DNA of 40,169 nucleotides from Kiritimatiellia bacterium (lineage in GTDB: Bacteria > Verrucomicrobiota > Kiritimatiellia > JAAZAB01), in NCBI GenBank assembly GCA_028715905.1, contig JAQUQV010000021.1:1-40169 (forward strand), given 5' to 3'. Below, piece by piece: positions 17,182 to 25,545 of this stretch (position 1 is its first letter; every line of letters starts with the position of its first letter). The notes beneath the pieces are model-generated. The model did not search any database. It was given only the letters and a program-made list of their open reading frames with translations, and had not been told where the DNA came from. Position numbers and translations under genes: made by a program.

Positions 17182-17990
17182 TCGTAAAACAACCTCGTGA
17201 TAATGTAGCCGACAATCAGCAGCGAGAGAAAAGAAATAATCACACTGCGCCGCGTGGCGCGGCCGACGCCGACCGCGCCCTCGGTGGTGGAAAACCCCTG
17301 ATGGCACGAAATAATGGTGATCATAATGCCGAAAACAAAAGCCTTTAAAAGGCCGATGTATAAATCCTTGTTTTCGGCCCAGCGCACGGCGTTATCCATG
17401 TAGGCGTTGAAGGCCACCCCCAGTTGCGTGCTGCCCACGATGGCGCCGCCCATCACGCCGATCATGCACGCATAAAAGGTCAGGAGCGGGGTCATGACCA
17501 TCATCGCCGCCAGGCGCGGCATGACCAGGAAGCGGACCGGCGAGATGGACATGACCTCCAGCGCGGCGATTTCTTCCGAAACGACCATGGTCCCCAACTC
17601 GGCGGCAAAAGACGCCCCGACGCTGGCCGCCAGAATCATGGCGGTCATGAAAGGCCCCATTTCGCGGAGCATAGTGATCATGACGGCCGCGCCGATATTG
17701 ACTTCCTGGCCGAACTTGCGCAGTTCCAGCCCGGTCTGCAGAGCCAGGATCATGCCGGTGAACATGCCGACCACGGTGATCACGCCCAGGCTCTTGATGC
17801 CGGTGATATACAGCTGTTGCAGCACAAAGGGCCGCGAACGCCGGCTGAACGCAAACCGCAAATCCAAGAGGGCCTCCCAAAGAATGAGCAGAGACCGGCC
17901 GGCGTTGCGGCAACTGACGAGAATAACGCGGCCGAGACGGCCGCGCGCGTTCAGGGCCGGCGCAAAAAATTCAGGTTCGCGGGTAATCAT
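17178..17990 (-). CDS. mlaE: permease of an Mla-type lipid transporter
   Basis: A 270-residue MlaE/YrbE-family integral membrane protein. Hydrophobic helices include SLGVITVVGMFTGMILALQTG, LGTMVVSEEIAALEVM in the conserved coupling region, and the C-terminal SVIISFLSLLIVGYIITRLFY. The motif EIxALxxM before the P-R-FLVMPR segment is characteristic of the family. The ATG at 17990 lies 7 bases after the stop of the WP/FPF-repeat gene, so the exported repeat protein and the transporter are co-transcribed. It is followed by the ATPase with a 4-base overlap. Confidence 0.92.
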   Translation of the reverse strand: MITREPEFFAPALNARGRLGRVILVSCRNAGRSLLILWEALLDLRFAFSRRSRPFVLQQLYITGIKSLGVITVVGMFTGMILALQTGLELRKFGQEVNIGAAVMITMLREMGPFMTAMILAASVGASFAAELGTMVVSEEIAALEVMSISPVRFLVMPRLAAMMVMTPLLTFYACMIGVMGGAIVGSTQLGVAFNAYMDNAVRWAENKDLYIGLLKAFVFGIMITIISCHQGFSTTEGAVGVGRATRRSVIISFLSLLIVGYIITRLFYE

Positions 17991-17997
17991 GTCTGTT

Positions 17998-19416
17998 TTA
18001 TAACCTGATGAAATATAATAGACGAAACCGCCGTTTTGCGCCAGCTTTCTCGCGCGCAATCAATCCCTTCAGGAACGACCAGGTAAATTCGCCGGTTTTC
18101 TTCTCCCGTTCCACGGAAATCAAGGGAAAGAGCGAAAAACGCTCTTCGGTCCGCGACTGGCGCAGCCGCATTAATCCCCATAACAATTCATCTTCGCGCC
18201 GGCCCGCGCAGGATGAGTGCGTGAAAACCGTCCACAAGGGGGAATAATTGCGCTCAATGGCGTCATAATCCCGGTAAGGGAAAAGGCTTAACATGGCAAA
18301 ACGCCTGGCCCCCGCGTCGTTGACGAAAGAAAACAGCGGCCAGATTTTAATCGTCCGGAGCGGCTGATCCATGGACCGTTCGGGCTTGTCAAAAGAACCG
18401 CGGATTGAGACGGCGTAGAAAAAAGGAACAAACATGGTGCGGGTGCGCTCGTAAAAGGGGGCCTTTTGTTCGTAACGCGTCCCCAGCGGCCAGAGAAAAA
18501 ACGAATAGGCGCTCGTGTCCCTGTGTTTATGGCCGATCAGCGGCCATATATAAAACCGGTTTTCCTTGCCGGCGCTGTGCTGGATGAACGGCCAGGGACA
18601 ATAAGTCAGGCTCTGCCCGGCGCCGCGCGCGAAACGAAAAAGGGGCGGAACCAGCATGAGCGAACTCTGGTTTTCCAGCTTAACCCGGCCGTAAAACGGA
18701 AAGACAATATAGGCGTAACCGGGCGACTGCGGTTGGTCGTAATGGGCATAAGTCCAGATCGGCCAGAGAAAATACTGTTTTGCCGATTCTGCGCGCAGAT
18801 TTGAATAGCCATAAAACGGAAACACGCTCAAGCGGTCGTTCCCCCCCCCGGTTGTCCTGGACAGGATGGGCCAGACAACGGCCGTCGTCTTGACCTCGTT
18901 TACGCGGGTGCCGAAGGCAAAGGGGAAAAGCGCGAAACGAAATTCGTCAAATACTATGAATTCACGGATGCTTCCGGCCAGCGGAAAAACCGCCAGATAC
19001 GGCGCGCCTTTTATATCCCGCCCCTGAAAATAAAGGGGAACAAGCCATAACCGGTATTTTGAAAGGGGATTGTTGACGTCAAAGTCGTGATAAGTACAGA
19101 GGAGCATGAAATGACAATCCAGTTCGTCAGCATTTCCTTTTTCCATCCAGACCGGATATATGATCTGGCGCCGGTATAAATTATTGGCCGCATTAAAGGC
19201 ATAAGTGTAGAACGGACGAAAGGCCAGAAGCCGGTCGCCTTCCCCGGTCCGCCGGGATTCAAACAACGGCCCCAGAGCGCGCCGGCGTTCATGGCCGAAA
19301 ACGTCCGTGTCCTTTTGAAAGAAAGGCCCGAAATCTATTTCGCCGGCGCCCAAAACAGGCGCAACGGAAAGAACCGGGAAAACCAGAAAAATCAAATAAA
19401 TGAACCGGATTTTCAT
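17998..19416 (-). CDS. exported WP/FPF-repeat protein of unknown function
   Basis: A 472-residue protein not recognised by family. A signal peptide is clear (MKIRFIYLIFLVFPVLSV, cleavage near VLGA). The rest consists of about 15 to 20 degenerate units of 20 to 30 residues, each centred on an aromatic-proline turn such as FLWPIW, VFPFYG, LVPPLF, CPWPFI, IWPLIG, FLWPLG, FVPFFY, IWPLFS and LFPYRD. The alternating aromatic pattern suggests a beta-strand-rich solenoid or an outer-membrane barrel. It directly precedes mlaE with a 7-base gap, hinting at a role as the outer-membrane or periplasmic partner of the lipid transporter; this is inference. An ATG 21 bases upstream is an alternative start. 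Confidence 0.75.
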   Translation of the reverse strand: MKIRFIYLIFLVFPVLSVAPVLGAGEIDFGPFFQKDTDVFGHERRRALGPLFESRRTGEGDRLLAFRPFYTYAFNAANNLYRRQIIYPVWMEKGNADELDCHFMLLCTYHDFDVNNPLSKYRLWLVPLYFQGRDIKGAPYLAVFPLAGSIREFIVFDEFRFALFPFAFGTRVNEVKTTAVVWPILSRTTGGGNDRLSVFPFYGYSNLRAESAKQYFLWPIWTYAHYDQPQSPGYAYIVFPFYGRVKLENQSSLMLVPPLFRFARGAGQSLTYCPWPFIQHSAGKENRFYIWPLIGHKHRDTSAYSFFLWPLGTRYEQKAPFYERTRTMFVPFFYAVSIRGSFDKPERSMDQPLRTIKIWPLFSFVNDAGARRFAMLSLFPYRDYDAIERNYSPLWTVFTHSSCAGRREDELLWGLMRLRQSRTEERFSLFPLISVEREKKTGEFTWSFLKGLIAREKAGAKRRFRLLYFIRL

Positions 19417-19533
19417 TTGAGACGGCAGAACTGCCATCCAAAACCTGTGACGGTTTACGGTTAATATTGAAAAAACCATGCCTTCATGCGCAAAAGCATG
19501 CTCCGCGCAAGACAAACGCCGGCGGATGTTATA

Positions 19534-19570
19534 ACCCTAATATTGCACAAAAATCGTGTAATATTCGTTT
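19534..19570. repeat. 37-bp palindromic element, copy 2
   Basis: ACCCTAATATTGCAC (19534-19548), a 7-base spacer and GTGTAATATTCGTTT (19556-19570) have exactly the same length and layout as the copy at 228-264, sharing most positions. AATATTGCAC pairs with GTGTAATATT with a single G-T wobble. It lies between two genes of the envelope operon, downstream of the small exported-protein gene and before the WP/FPF-repeat gene. Confidence 0.7.
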
Positions 19571-19628
19571 TCGCTCAAGCGGGCATTGCCCGCCGGCGGC
19601 ATTGCCCAAGCCGCGGACAACGCGGCTT

Positions 19629-20291
19629 TTACCGATCCTGAGCCGGCTTTTGTTTCTGGTGCGGAAGCTCGCGCCCGGCAACGGCCTCGTAGGCCGCCGT
19701 GAAGATTTTAAGACTGGCATTGGTTGTTCCCTGAAAATAGACCGCCCGGCGCAGGACGGAAGGAGCGGCCGGGGCCGGGACGGCATCACCGGGCGTCTCA
19801 AGCATGTCAACCGCAATAAGTTGTCCGCCCCCGGCGGCGTCCGGACGGGCCGAAACGGCGAGAACCGCCGGCTCCCTTGATAATTCCGGGGCGGCCGGCT
19901 TCGGGCCGGCGATCACCCAAGCGCGCGGATTCTTATCCGGCGGCGCATCCGGCGTCCAGACGAGGCGGTTGCCGTTGGCCTCCAGTATCTTCCCGATCTG
20001 GCCGTCGGTCAGGGGCGAACCGCCGCTTTTTTTGAAAATCTCACACTGGCTGGTGCCGTTTAAAAAAACAACGGCAATCTCCAGACCTTCGGCGCGATAA
20101 CGTCTTTCCGTCAGGGACGGCGACAATTTTTGTTCGGCCGCGGGCTCGCCGTAAGCGCGGGATATCTTGAGCTCATTATCGCCGAGTGCGGCGAAAGACT
20201 CTGCCGGCCGCGCCGCCGCCGTCAAAACAGCCGCCAAAAAAACGCATAATTTGAGCCGGAAAACAACGCCGCCGCAAAAAAAACGCCGCAT
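19629..20291 (-). CDS. small exported protein of unknown function
   Basis: A 220-residue protein with a hydrophobic N-terminal segment (LKLCVFLAAVLTAAARPAES) read as a signal peptide. A small domain of about residues 40-125 contains ISRAYGEPAAEQ and YRAEGLEIAVVFLNG followed by CEIF, which resembles SmpA/BamE-like or related two-layer folds in which a short strand pair follows a YG(K/E)P turn; this is a weak resemblance. The C-terminal half is proline- and alanine-rich. The ATG at 20291 is chosen to give a normal signal peptide; a GTG at 20333 is possible. It follows the CsgG-like gene by 44 bases in the same operon. Confidence 0.62.
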   Translation of the reverse strand: MRRFFCGGVVFRLKLCVFLAAVLTAAARPAESFAALGDNELKISRAYGEPAAEQKLSPSLTERRYRAEGLEIAVVFLNGTSQCEIFKKSGGSPLTDGQIGKILEANGNRLVWTPDAPPDKNPRAWVIAGPKPAAPELSREPAVLAVSARPDAAGGGQLIAVDMLETPGDAVPAPAAPSVLRRAVYFQGTTNASLKIFTAAYEAVAGRELPHQKQKPAQDR

Positions 20292-20335
20292 GTTAAAAAT
20301 AGATGTCCCGCACATCTGAGATTTTGTTTCCACCG

Positions 20336-21271
20336 TTATTTTTCCGGCTGGACGGACATGGCGGCCTTGATTTTACCGCCGCCTTCCAGGGCCTCGCAAT
20401 AGGTGATTTTTTCCTTGACCTTCACGGCCTTGATTTTACCAACCTCTTTGATTTCCGTATCCAGCACTTCACCGGTGTCATCATCGGTGATCGTTTCCGT
20501 TTCGCCGACCGCGAACACGATCCCCTCCTCCACCCCTTCGCGGCTGCCGCGGTTGATCAGGATTTTATCGCCGGTCTTGAGAACCGTGCCTTCCCAGGGA
20601 ATTTTTTCAAGTTGTTTTTCAAGAAATTCAACGGCCTGGGCCACGGCGTCCTCGCAGGCTTTGCCAACGTTATCCTTCATAAACCCGCCCAAATCGCCGC
20701 CGAAATGGGAACCGCTATAGCCGATATTAAGCCCCTTGCGCCCGGCCTTGCCGACGACCTTGGTGGAAGCCTTAACCTGGCCGGTGGCGGAATCAATGAT
20801 ATAAATGGTGGCATTGATTTCCGCGCGGTCCTTGGACCCGCCGACCCTGAATCCGTACAGCGAAACACCCCCGCCCCCGCCGGTGGTGCTGTCCTGCACG
20901 TGGGTGATATCACCCTTGACCAGCAGCTGGGCCGGGGTCATCCGGCCGGTTTGGGGAGCCTTTTTTCCGCCGGCGGTCCGGCCGCTGGCGGCGAGATCCT
21001 GTTCATCCATGGCTTCCTTGCGCATATCCTTTTCGCCAAGCACGACGAATTTTCCGGAAGCCTGCAGAGCGTCGGTCATGATTGAGCCGAAACCGTCGCC
21101 CACGTCCCAGCGTCCGGACCAGCCGGCCTTGTTTTGGAACTTGGAAACACTGATGCTGTAACGCAAGTTGCCGCCGGTCTTGTCCGCCGCAAAAACAGAC
21201 CCGCCGGATGCGCCGATAAAACAGGCCGCCGCCGAAACCGCCAGCCCCGTTATGAATGCGTTTTTCTGCAT
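20336..21271 (-). CDS. CsgG/HfaB-like exported protein
   Basis: A 311-residue exported protein resembling the CsgG family (curli and holdfast secretion lipoproteins and many uncharacterised relatives). After a signal peptide ending near SVFA, the sequence has SVSKFQNKAGWSGRWDVGDGF, MTDALQASGKFVVLGEKDM, and LLVKGDITHVQD, all in family order, then a strand with INATIYIIDSATGQV and a C-terminal region of short strands. A possible lipobox (SAAAC) is weak. No curli subunit genes lie nearby, so curli secretion is not implied. The ATG at 21271 follows AGGGGG at ideal distance. It heads the minus-strand envelope operon and has a strong promoter. Confidence 0.78.
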   Translation of the reverse strand: MQKNAFITGLAVSAAACFIGASGGSVFAADKTGGNLRYSISVSKFQNKAGWSGRWDVGDGFGSIMTDALQASGKFVVLGEKDMRKEAMDEQDLAASGRTAGGKKAPQTGRMTPAQLLVKGDITHVQDSTTGGGGGVSLYGFRVGGSKDRAEINATIYIIDSATGQVKASTKVVGKAGRKGLNIGYSGSHFGGDLGGFMKDNVGKACEDAVAQAVEFLEKQLEKIPWEGTVLKTGDKILINRGSREGVEEGIVFAVGETETITDDDTGEVLDTEIKEVGKIKAVKVKEKITYCEALEGGGKIKAAMSVQPEK

Positions 21272-21320
21272 AAACAATCCCCCTTTTTTCTTTTTAAGAC
21301 ACTATTCGTTAAATATTTAA

Positions 21321-21349
21321 TTATTATGCGGGCCTTTCCCGGTTGTCAA
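21321..21349 (-). promoter_or_regulatory. sigma-70-type promoter of the envelope operon
   Basis: On the minus strand a perfect TTGACA (21349-21344) is followed after exactly 17 bases by TAATAA (21326-21321). The start of transcription would fall near 21314, about 43 bases before the CsgG-like start codon. This is one of the clearest promoters in the window. Confidence 0.68.
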
Positions 21350-21384
21350 CGCCAAATTAGGCCCGGGGTTCCGGTGTTTTTTGC

Positions 21385-21415
21385 TTGACTCCGGCGGGCG
21401 TTGAAATAATTTATA
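21385..21415 (+). promoter_or_regulatory. candidate promoter of ilvC
   Basis: TTGACT (21385-21390) and TTTATA (21410-21415) lie 19 bases apart upstream of the ilvC start, in an AT-rich stretch. The spacing is longer than ideal, so support is modest. The region 21272-21470 otherwise holds only the divergent promoter of the envelope operon. Confidence 0.35.
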
Positions 21416-21470
21416 TAACCAGGTTAAACGCTCAAGCGAAATCAGGTAATAAATTCCGGAGGAAAAAAAG

Positions 21471-22568
21471 ATGCCCTTGATTGATTTTGGCGGAACGAAA
21501 GAAAAAATTGTCACCCGCAAGGAATTTCCCATGGCCAAAGCCAAGAAAATCCTGCGCAACGAAACCATCGTCATTATCGGTTACGGCGTCCAGGGGCCGG
21601 CCCAGGCGCTCAACCTGAAGGACAACGGCTTCAAGGTAATCATCGGCCAGTCCAAACAGTTCAAGCGCGACTGGGACCGCGCCCGGAAGGACAGCTGGGT
21701 CCCCGGGAAAACGCTGTTTGAAATTGACGAGGCCGTCCGCCGCGGCACAATTATCCAAATCCTTGTTTCCGACGCGGCCCAGAAACAAATCTGGCCGGTC
21801 GTCAAGCGCAACCTGAAGAAAGGCGACGCCCTCTATTTTTCGCACGGGTTTTCAATAGTCTACCGCGACCAGACGGGAATCGTGCCGCCGAAAGACGTGG
21901 ACGTGATCATGGTGGCTCCCAAGGGTTCCGGCACTTCCGTCCGGCGCAATTTCCTTTCAGGGGCGGGAATCAACTCCAGTTATGCCGTGTTCCAAAACGC
22001 CACCGGCCGCGCCAAACAGCGTTGCCTGGCAATCGGCGTCGGCATCGGCTCAGGTTATCTTTTTCCGACCACCTTTGAGGGGGAAGTCTACAGCGACCTG
22101 ACCGGCGAGCGCGGCGTGCTCATGGGCGCGCTGGCCGGAATCATGGAGGCGCAATATGATGTTTTGCGCAAAAACGGCCATTCGCCCAGTGAAGCTTTCA
22201 ACGAGACGGTTGAAGAACTGACCCAGAGTCTTATCCGGCTTGTTGACGAAAACGGCATGGACTGGATGTTTTCCAACTGTTCCGCCACGGCCCAGCGCGG
22301 CGCGCTGGACTGGAAACCGAGATTCAAGGCGGCGGTCATGCCGGTCTTCAACGAGCTGTACCGGAAGGTCAAGAGCGGCTTTGAAACCAAACGCGTGATC
22401 GCTTCGTGCGGACGGCCGGACTATCAGAAACAGCTGGCCAAGGAATTAAACGCCCTCGGCAATTCCGAGATGTGGCACGCCGGGAAAGCGGTCCGCGCGT
22501 TGCGTCCAAGGGAAAAAGCGCACGCCATCACGAAGCAGACCAGGGGCATCGGCGGGCGCAAGGCGTAA
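21471..22568 (+). CDS. ilvC: ketol-acid reductoisomerase
   Basis: A 365-residue NADP-dependent reductoisomerase of branched-chain amino acid synthesis. The nucleotide-binding motif is IIGYGVQGPAQALNLKDNG. The conserved APKGSGTSVRRNF and GYLFPTTFEGEVYSDLTGERGVLMG stretches carry metal-binding Asp and Glu residues, and NGMDWMFSNCSATAQRGALDW is the knotted C-terminal domain. Phrases such as FSHGFSIVYRDQTGIVPP and GINSSYAVFQNATGRA match the fungal/Bacteroidetes-like branch of class I enzymes rather than the common ~330-residue form. A strong CGGAGG ribosome binding site precedes the ATG. No other ilv genes are adjacent, and a terminator-like hairpin follows. Confidence 0.95.
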   Translation: MPLIDFGGTKEKIVTRKEFPMAKAKKILRNETIVIIGYGVQGPAQALNLKDNGFKVIIGQSKQFKRDWDRARKDSWVPGKTLFEIDEAVRRGTIIQILVSDAAQKQIWPVVKRNLKKGDALYFSHGFSIVYRDQTGIVPPKDVDVIMVAPKGSGTSVRRNFLSGAGINSSYAVFQNATGRAKQRCLAIGVGIGSGYLFPTTFEGEVYSDLTGERGVLMGALAGIMEAQYDVLRKNGHSPSEAFNETVEELTQSLIRLVDENGMDWMFSNCSATAQRGALDWKPRFKAAVMPVFNELYRKVKSGFETKRVIASCGRPDYQKQLAKELNALGNSEMWHAGKAVRALRPREKAHAITKQTRGIGGRKA

Positions 22569-22592
22569 ACGCGAAACGCGATTGTTCTGGAC

Positions 22593-22654
22593 AGCGGGGC
22601 TTTGTTCCCAGCGGAGCATTGCTCCGGCCGTCCGGCGGGATGCGCCCCGCTTTT
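22593..22654 (+). terminator. terminator-like hairpin after ilvC
   Basis: AGCGGGGC (22593-22600) pairs with GCCCCGCT (22644-22651), followed by a short TTTT run (22651-22654). Inside the loop a second hairpin, CGGAGCA/TGCTCCG, forms around 22612-22626. The T run is short and the stem is long-looped, so it may be a weak terminator or an attenuator before the next gene, which starts 17 bases on. Confidence 0.5.
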
Positions 22655-22671
22655 CACGCGATGCGTAATTT

Positions 22672-24333
22672 ATGAACCAGATTCAGGTTTCCGTTGAAGG
22701 TGGCGCCGCGCAAAATTACCCGGTTAACACGCCGGTTTCCGCCCTTTTGAGAACCCCGCTTGACAAGCGCGGTTTTCCTTTCATCGGCGCGCTGGTCAAC
22801 CATTACACAGTTTCGCTTTCTTATCCTCTGAAAGTCAACTGCCGGGTGCGTTTCCTGACGGCGGCCGACCCGCTGGGAATGCGCATTTACCGCAATTCGC
22901 TTTCCTTTCTGCTGGCCAAAACCGTCTGCCAATACTTTCCCGGTGTCCGGCTCTGCATTGAACATTCGCTCAGCACCGGAGTTTTTTACACCGTTGAAAA
23001 CGCAAAAAAAGGCGGCCGGGCGGCGCTTTTCCGTCAAATTGAAAAAAAAATGCGGCAGACCGCGGCCGCAAACCCGGCTATTGAAAGACGCAACCTTTCA
23101 TTCGCGGACGCGATCAAACTGCTGGAACGCGCCGGCCTGAAAGAAAAAGCCGATCTCCTGCGTTTCCGCAACCCGCCCAAGATAACCGTTCACTGGTGCG
23201 ATGGTTTCTTTGATCTGGCCCACGGCCCCCTGGCTTCCCGCGCCGAAGACCTGAAATGTTTCCGTTTGATCAATTATCCGCCGGGACTCGTGCTGCAGTT
23301 TCCCGATCCGCGAAATCCGCGGCGCGCGGCCGGATTCCGCGCGCAGCCGCACTTGTTCAATATTTTTCACGAACACAAGGAATGGGGCCGCATTCTCGGC
23401 GTCAGCAATGTCGGCCGGTTGAACGAACTTATTGCCGCCGGCGAAATCGTCAATTTCATCAGAATTTCCGAAGCGTTCCATGAAAAAAAAATAGCGCGGA
23501 TTGCCGACGCCATCCAGGCGCGCCGGGGACAGGTCAGGTTGGTGTTCATCTCGGGGCCGTCCGCCGCCGGCAAAACGACTTTTTCAAAACGGCTGGCGAT
23601 CCAGATGGAAGTGAACGGCATGCGGCCGATCACGCTTTCACTGGACAATTATTACGTGGACAATGAAAAGACGCCCCGCGACAAAAGCGGCAAGCCAGAT
23701 TACGAGCATATCAAGGCCCTGGATGTCGCCCTTTTCAACCGGCACCTTGTCCGCCTGATCCACGGCGGGGAAATTGAGCTTACCCGTTTTGATTTCGGCC
23801 GCAAAAAAAGGATCATGACGGGCCGGAAACTGAAAATTGAACGGGATCAGATCGTCATCGTTGAGGGCATTCACGGCCTGAACCCGGCCTTTACACCCAT
23901 GCTGGACCGGCGGCGGCAATTTAAAATTTACATCAGCGCCATGACCCAGCTCAACATTGACTGCCACAACCGGATATCAACAACCGACAACCGCCTGATG
24001 CGCCGCATGATCCGCGACCATATCTTTCGCGGTAATCCGCCCCTGACCACCCTGAAAATGTGGCCGGTGGTGCGGCGCGGTGAAAAACGATGGATTTTCC
24101 CGTTCCAGGGCCAGGCCGATGTCTTTTTCAATTCCGCCCTGGATTACGAACTGGCCGTCCTCAAACCGCTGGTTGAACCGCTCCTGATGCAAATCAAGCC
24201 GGCCGATCCCGAATACGCCGAAGCCAGGCGGCTGCAGGAATTTCTCTCAAACTTCCTCGGCGTGGTCAAAAACGCGGTTCCGCCCACGTCCATTCTGCGC
24301 GAATACATCGGGTCCAGCACTTTCAAGTATTGA
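22672..24333 (+). CDS. TGS-domain uridine-kinase-like nucleoside kinase
   Basis: A 553-residue multidomain protein. Residues 1-60 form a TGS-like domain (NQIQVSVEGGAAQNYPV). About 60-230 resemble the second additional domain of threonyl-tRNA synthetase (IEHSLSTGVFYTVEN and, further on, HWCDGFFDLAHGPL). The C-terminal kinase domain has a Walker A GPSAAGKT at 295-302, LDNYYVDNEKTPRD, DFGRKKR and IVIVEGIHGLNP, as in uridine kinase/phosphoribulokinase proteins. This architecture is known in several phyla, including PVC and Spirochaetes, usually annotated as nucleoside kinase; its true substrate is not settled by sequence. There is no clear ribosome binding site. Confidence 0.85.
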   Translation: MNQIQVSVEGGAAQNYPVNTPVSALLRTPLDKRGFPFIGALVNHYTVSLSYPLKVNCRVRFLTAADPLGMRIYRNSLSFLLAKTVCQYFPGVRLCIEHSLSTGVFYTVENAKKGGRAALFRQIEKKMRQTAAANPAIERRNLSFADAIKLLERAGLKEKADLLRFRNPPKITVHWCDGFFDLAHGPLASRAEDLKCFRLINYPPGLVLQFPDPRNPRRAAGFRAQPHLFNIFHEHKEWGRILGVSNVGRLNELIAAGEIVNFIRISEAFHEKKIARIADAIQARRGQVRLVFISGPSAAGKTTFSKRLAIQMEVNGMRPITLSLDNYYVDNEKTPRDKSGKPDYEHIKALDVALFNRHLVRLIHGGEIELTRFDFGRKKRIMTGRKLKIERDQIVIVEGIHGLNPAFTPMLDRRRQFKIYISAMTQLNIDCHNRISTTDNRLMRRMIRDHIFRGNPPLTTLKMWPVVRRGEKRWIFPFQGQADVFFNSALDYELAVLKPLVEPLLMQIKPADPEYAEARRLQEFLSNFLGVVKNAVPPTSILREYIGSSTFKY

Positions 24334-24646
24334 CCCGCCGGATAACCTTGGAAGGAGTTCGGCCGCTATATTCTTGCGCGGCCAGGCATGGCCGCGGCGC
24401 CGGACAAAGCCTGCGCCGTGTTCCAAACCGGCCGGCGCGCGCTTCAGGAACGCCACGCATATTACTTCGCCCAAGGGGCTATGAAGGTCGCGAGCCACAG
24501 GGCATCTTGGCGAAGAAGGGTGAAAACAATTGTCCCGAAAAAAAAAGAGGCAAGAATTAAAAAATTGATTCCGCGGCTTTAAAAAGGTAAATTATTTGTT
24601 TGCCGAATCTTCGGGGACTGATTTTTCCGGAGAAGAGCAAAAAAAC
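24334..24646. other. 313-bp intergenic region with a hairpin, no gene
   Basis: No convincing gene is present. GCGGCCA (24378-24384) and TGGCCGC (24389-24395) make a perfect 7-bp hairpin with a GGCA loop, without a T run. The two open frames crossing the region have arginine-rich, non-protein-like composition on both strands. The final 80 bases are AT-rich and hold the tRNA-Ser promoter. Confidence 0.5.
24565..24593 (+). promoter_or_regulatory. candidate promoter of tRNA-Ser
   Basis: TTGATT (24565-24570) is followed after exactly 17 bases by TAAATT (24588-24593). Transcription would begin near 24600, about 45 bases before the tRNA 5' end. Confidence 0.5.
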
Positions 24647-24737
24647 GGAGAGGTGACCGAGCGGCCGAAGGTGTACGACTGGAAATCGTATGTGCCCCAA
24701 AAGGGCACCGCGGGTTCAAATCCCGCCCTCTCCGCCA
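24647..24737 (+). tRNA. tRNA-Ser (anticodon GGA)
   Basis: A class II tRNA with acceptor GGAGAGG pairing with CCTCTCC, anticodon stem TACGA/TCGTA around CTGGAAA (anticodon GGA), a long variable arm (GTGCCCCAAAAGGGCAC region) and a T arm GCGGG-TTCAAAT-CCCGC. Discriminator G is followed by an encoded CCA at 24735-24737. The efp gene begins 103 bases downstream. Confidence 0.95.
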
Positions 24738-24840
24738 GTATTCCGCGGGCGCGGGAAAAAAACAGGCTTGCCAAAAACCGCGCGTTATATTAAAAAAAAC
24801 GCCGCATCTGGAACAACCACGGGGAGGAGAAAAAGAGAAT

Positions 24841-25413
24841 ATGTATTCGGCATCCGATTTGCGCAAGGGACTGCGGGTGGAAATTGACGGCGTACCTTAT
24901 ATCATCACCGATTTTAATTTTGTCAAACCGGGGAAAGGCGCGGCGATTTACAACTGCAAAATGAAAAACCTGCTTAACGGCAGCACTCTTTCCAGAAGTT
25001 ATCGGACCAACGACAAGCTGGACGAGCCCAAACTGGAAGAGCGCGCCGTGCGGTTTTCATACCAGGACGGCGAAAATTACATTTTTGTTGATAAAAATTT
25101 TGAGCAGGTCGGCGTTGCGGCCGAAGTGCTCGGCGACTCGCGTTTCTTTTTGACAGAGGATATTGAAGCGGAAATCCTGATTCATAACGGACGCCCCATA
25201 GACGTGGAACTGCCGACCTTCGTTGAAAAGGAAATCAAGGAAACCGAACCCGGCTTCCGCGGCAATACGGCCACCAACGTTCAGAAACAGGCCAAAATTG
25301 AGGGCGGATACGAACTGCAGGTGCCGCTCTTCATCAACCAGGGCGACATCGTCAAAATTGACACCCGCACCGGCGGTTATGCCGACCGCGTCCGCGCTAC
25401 CAAGGTGCTATAG
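24841..25413 (+). CDS. efp: translation elongation factor P
   Basis: A 190-residue EF-P of normal length that relieves ribosome stalling at polyproline stretches. All three beta-barrel domains are present. The modification loop reads FVKPGKGAAIY with the target lysine at position 32 (equivalent to E. coli Lys34), and the C-terminal domain ends with GDIVKIDTRTGGYADRV. A GGAGG ribosome binding site lies about 12 bases before the ATG. The next gene is an epmA-like ligase 132 bases on, which predicts beta-lysylation of Lys32. Many proteins in this window carry Pro-Pro motifs (for example FRNPPK and GNPPL in the kinase), consistent with a need for EF-P. Confidence 0.96.
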   Translation: MYSASDLRKGLRVEIDGVPYIITDFNFVKPGKGAAIYNCKMKNLLNGSTLSRSYRTNDKLDEPKLEERAVRFSYQDGENYIFVDKNFEQVGVAAEVLGDSRFFLTEDIEAEILIHNGRPIDVELPTFVEKEIKETEPGFRGNTATNVQKQAKIEGGYELQVPLFINQGDIVKIDTRTGGYADRVRATKVL

Positions 25414-25545
25414 TCCGTTTTGCCGGGAATTACCGGCCGGATGCAATTGTAATTCCGCGCTGTTCAATATTTTTGATCTGCATGACCTTCAGGCCTTGGG
25501 CGCACTTTATAAACTGCGCCCGGTTATCGTCACCGTAACTTTCAT

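Noticed and set aside
20336-21271. Curli secretion locus
   Set aside because: Only a CsgG-like protein is present; no CsgA/B/E/F-like genes flank it.
24330-24560. 76-codon open frame after the uridine-kinase-like gene
   Set aside because: Arginine-rich, low similarity to any protein pattern, overlaps the preceding gene end and lacks a ribosome binding site.
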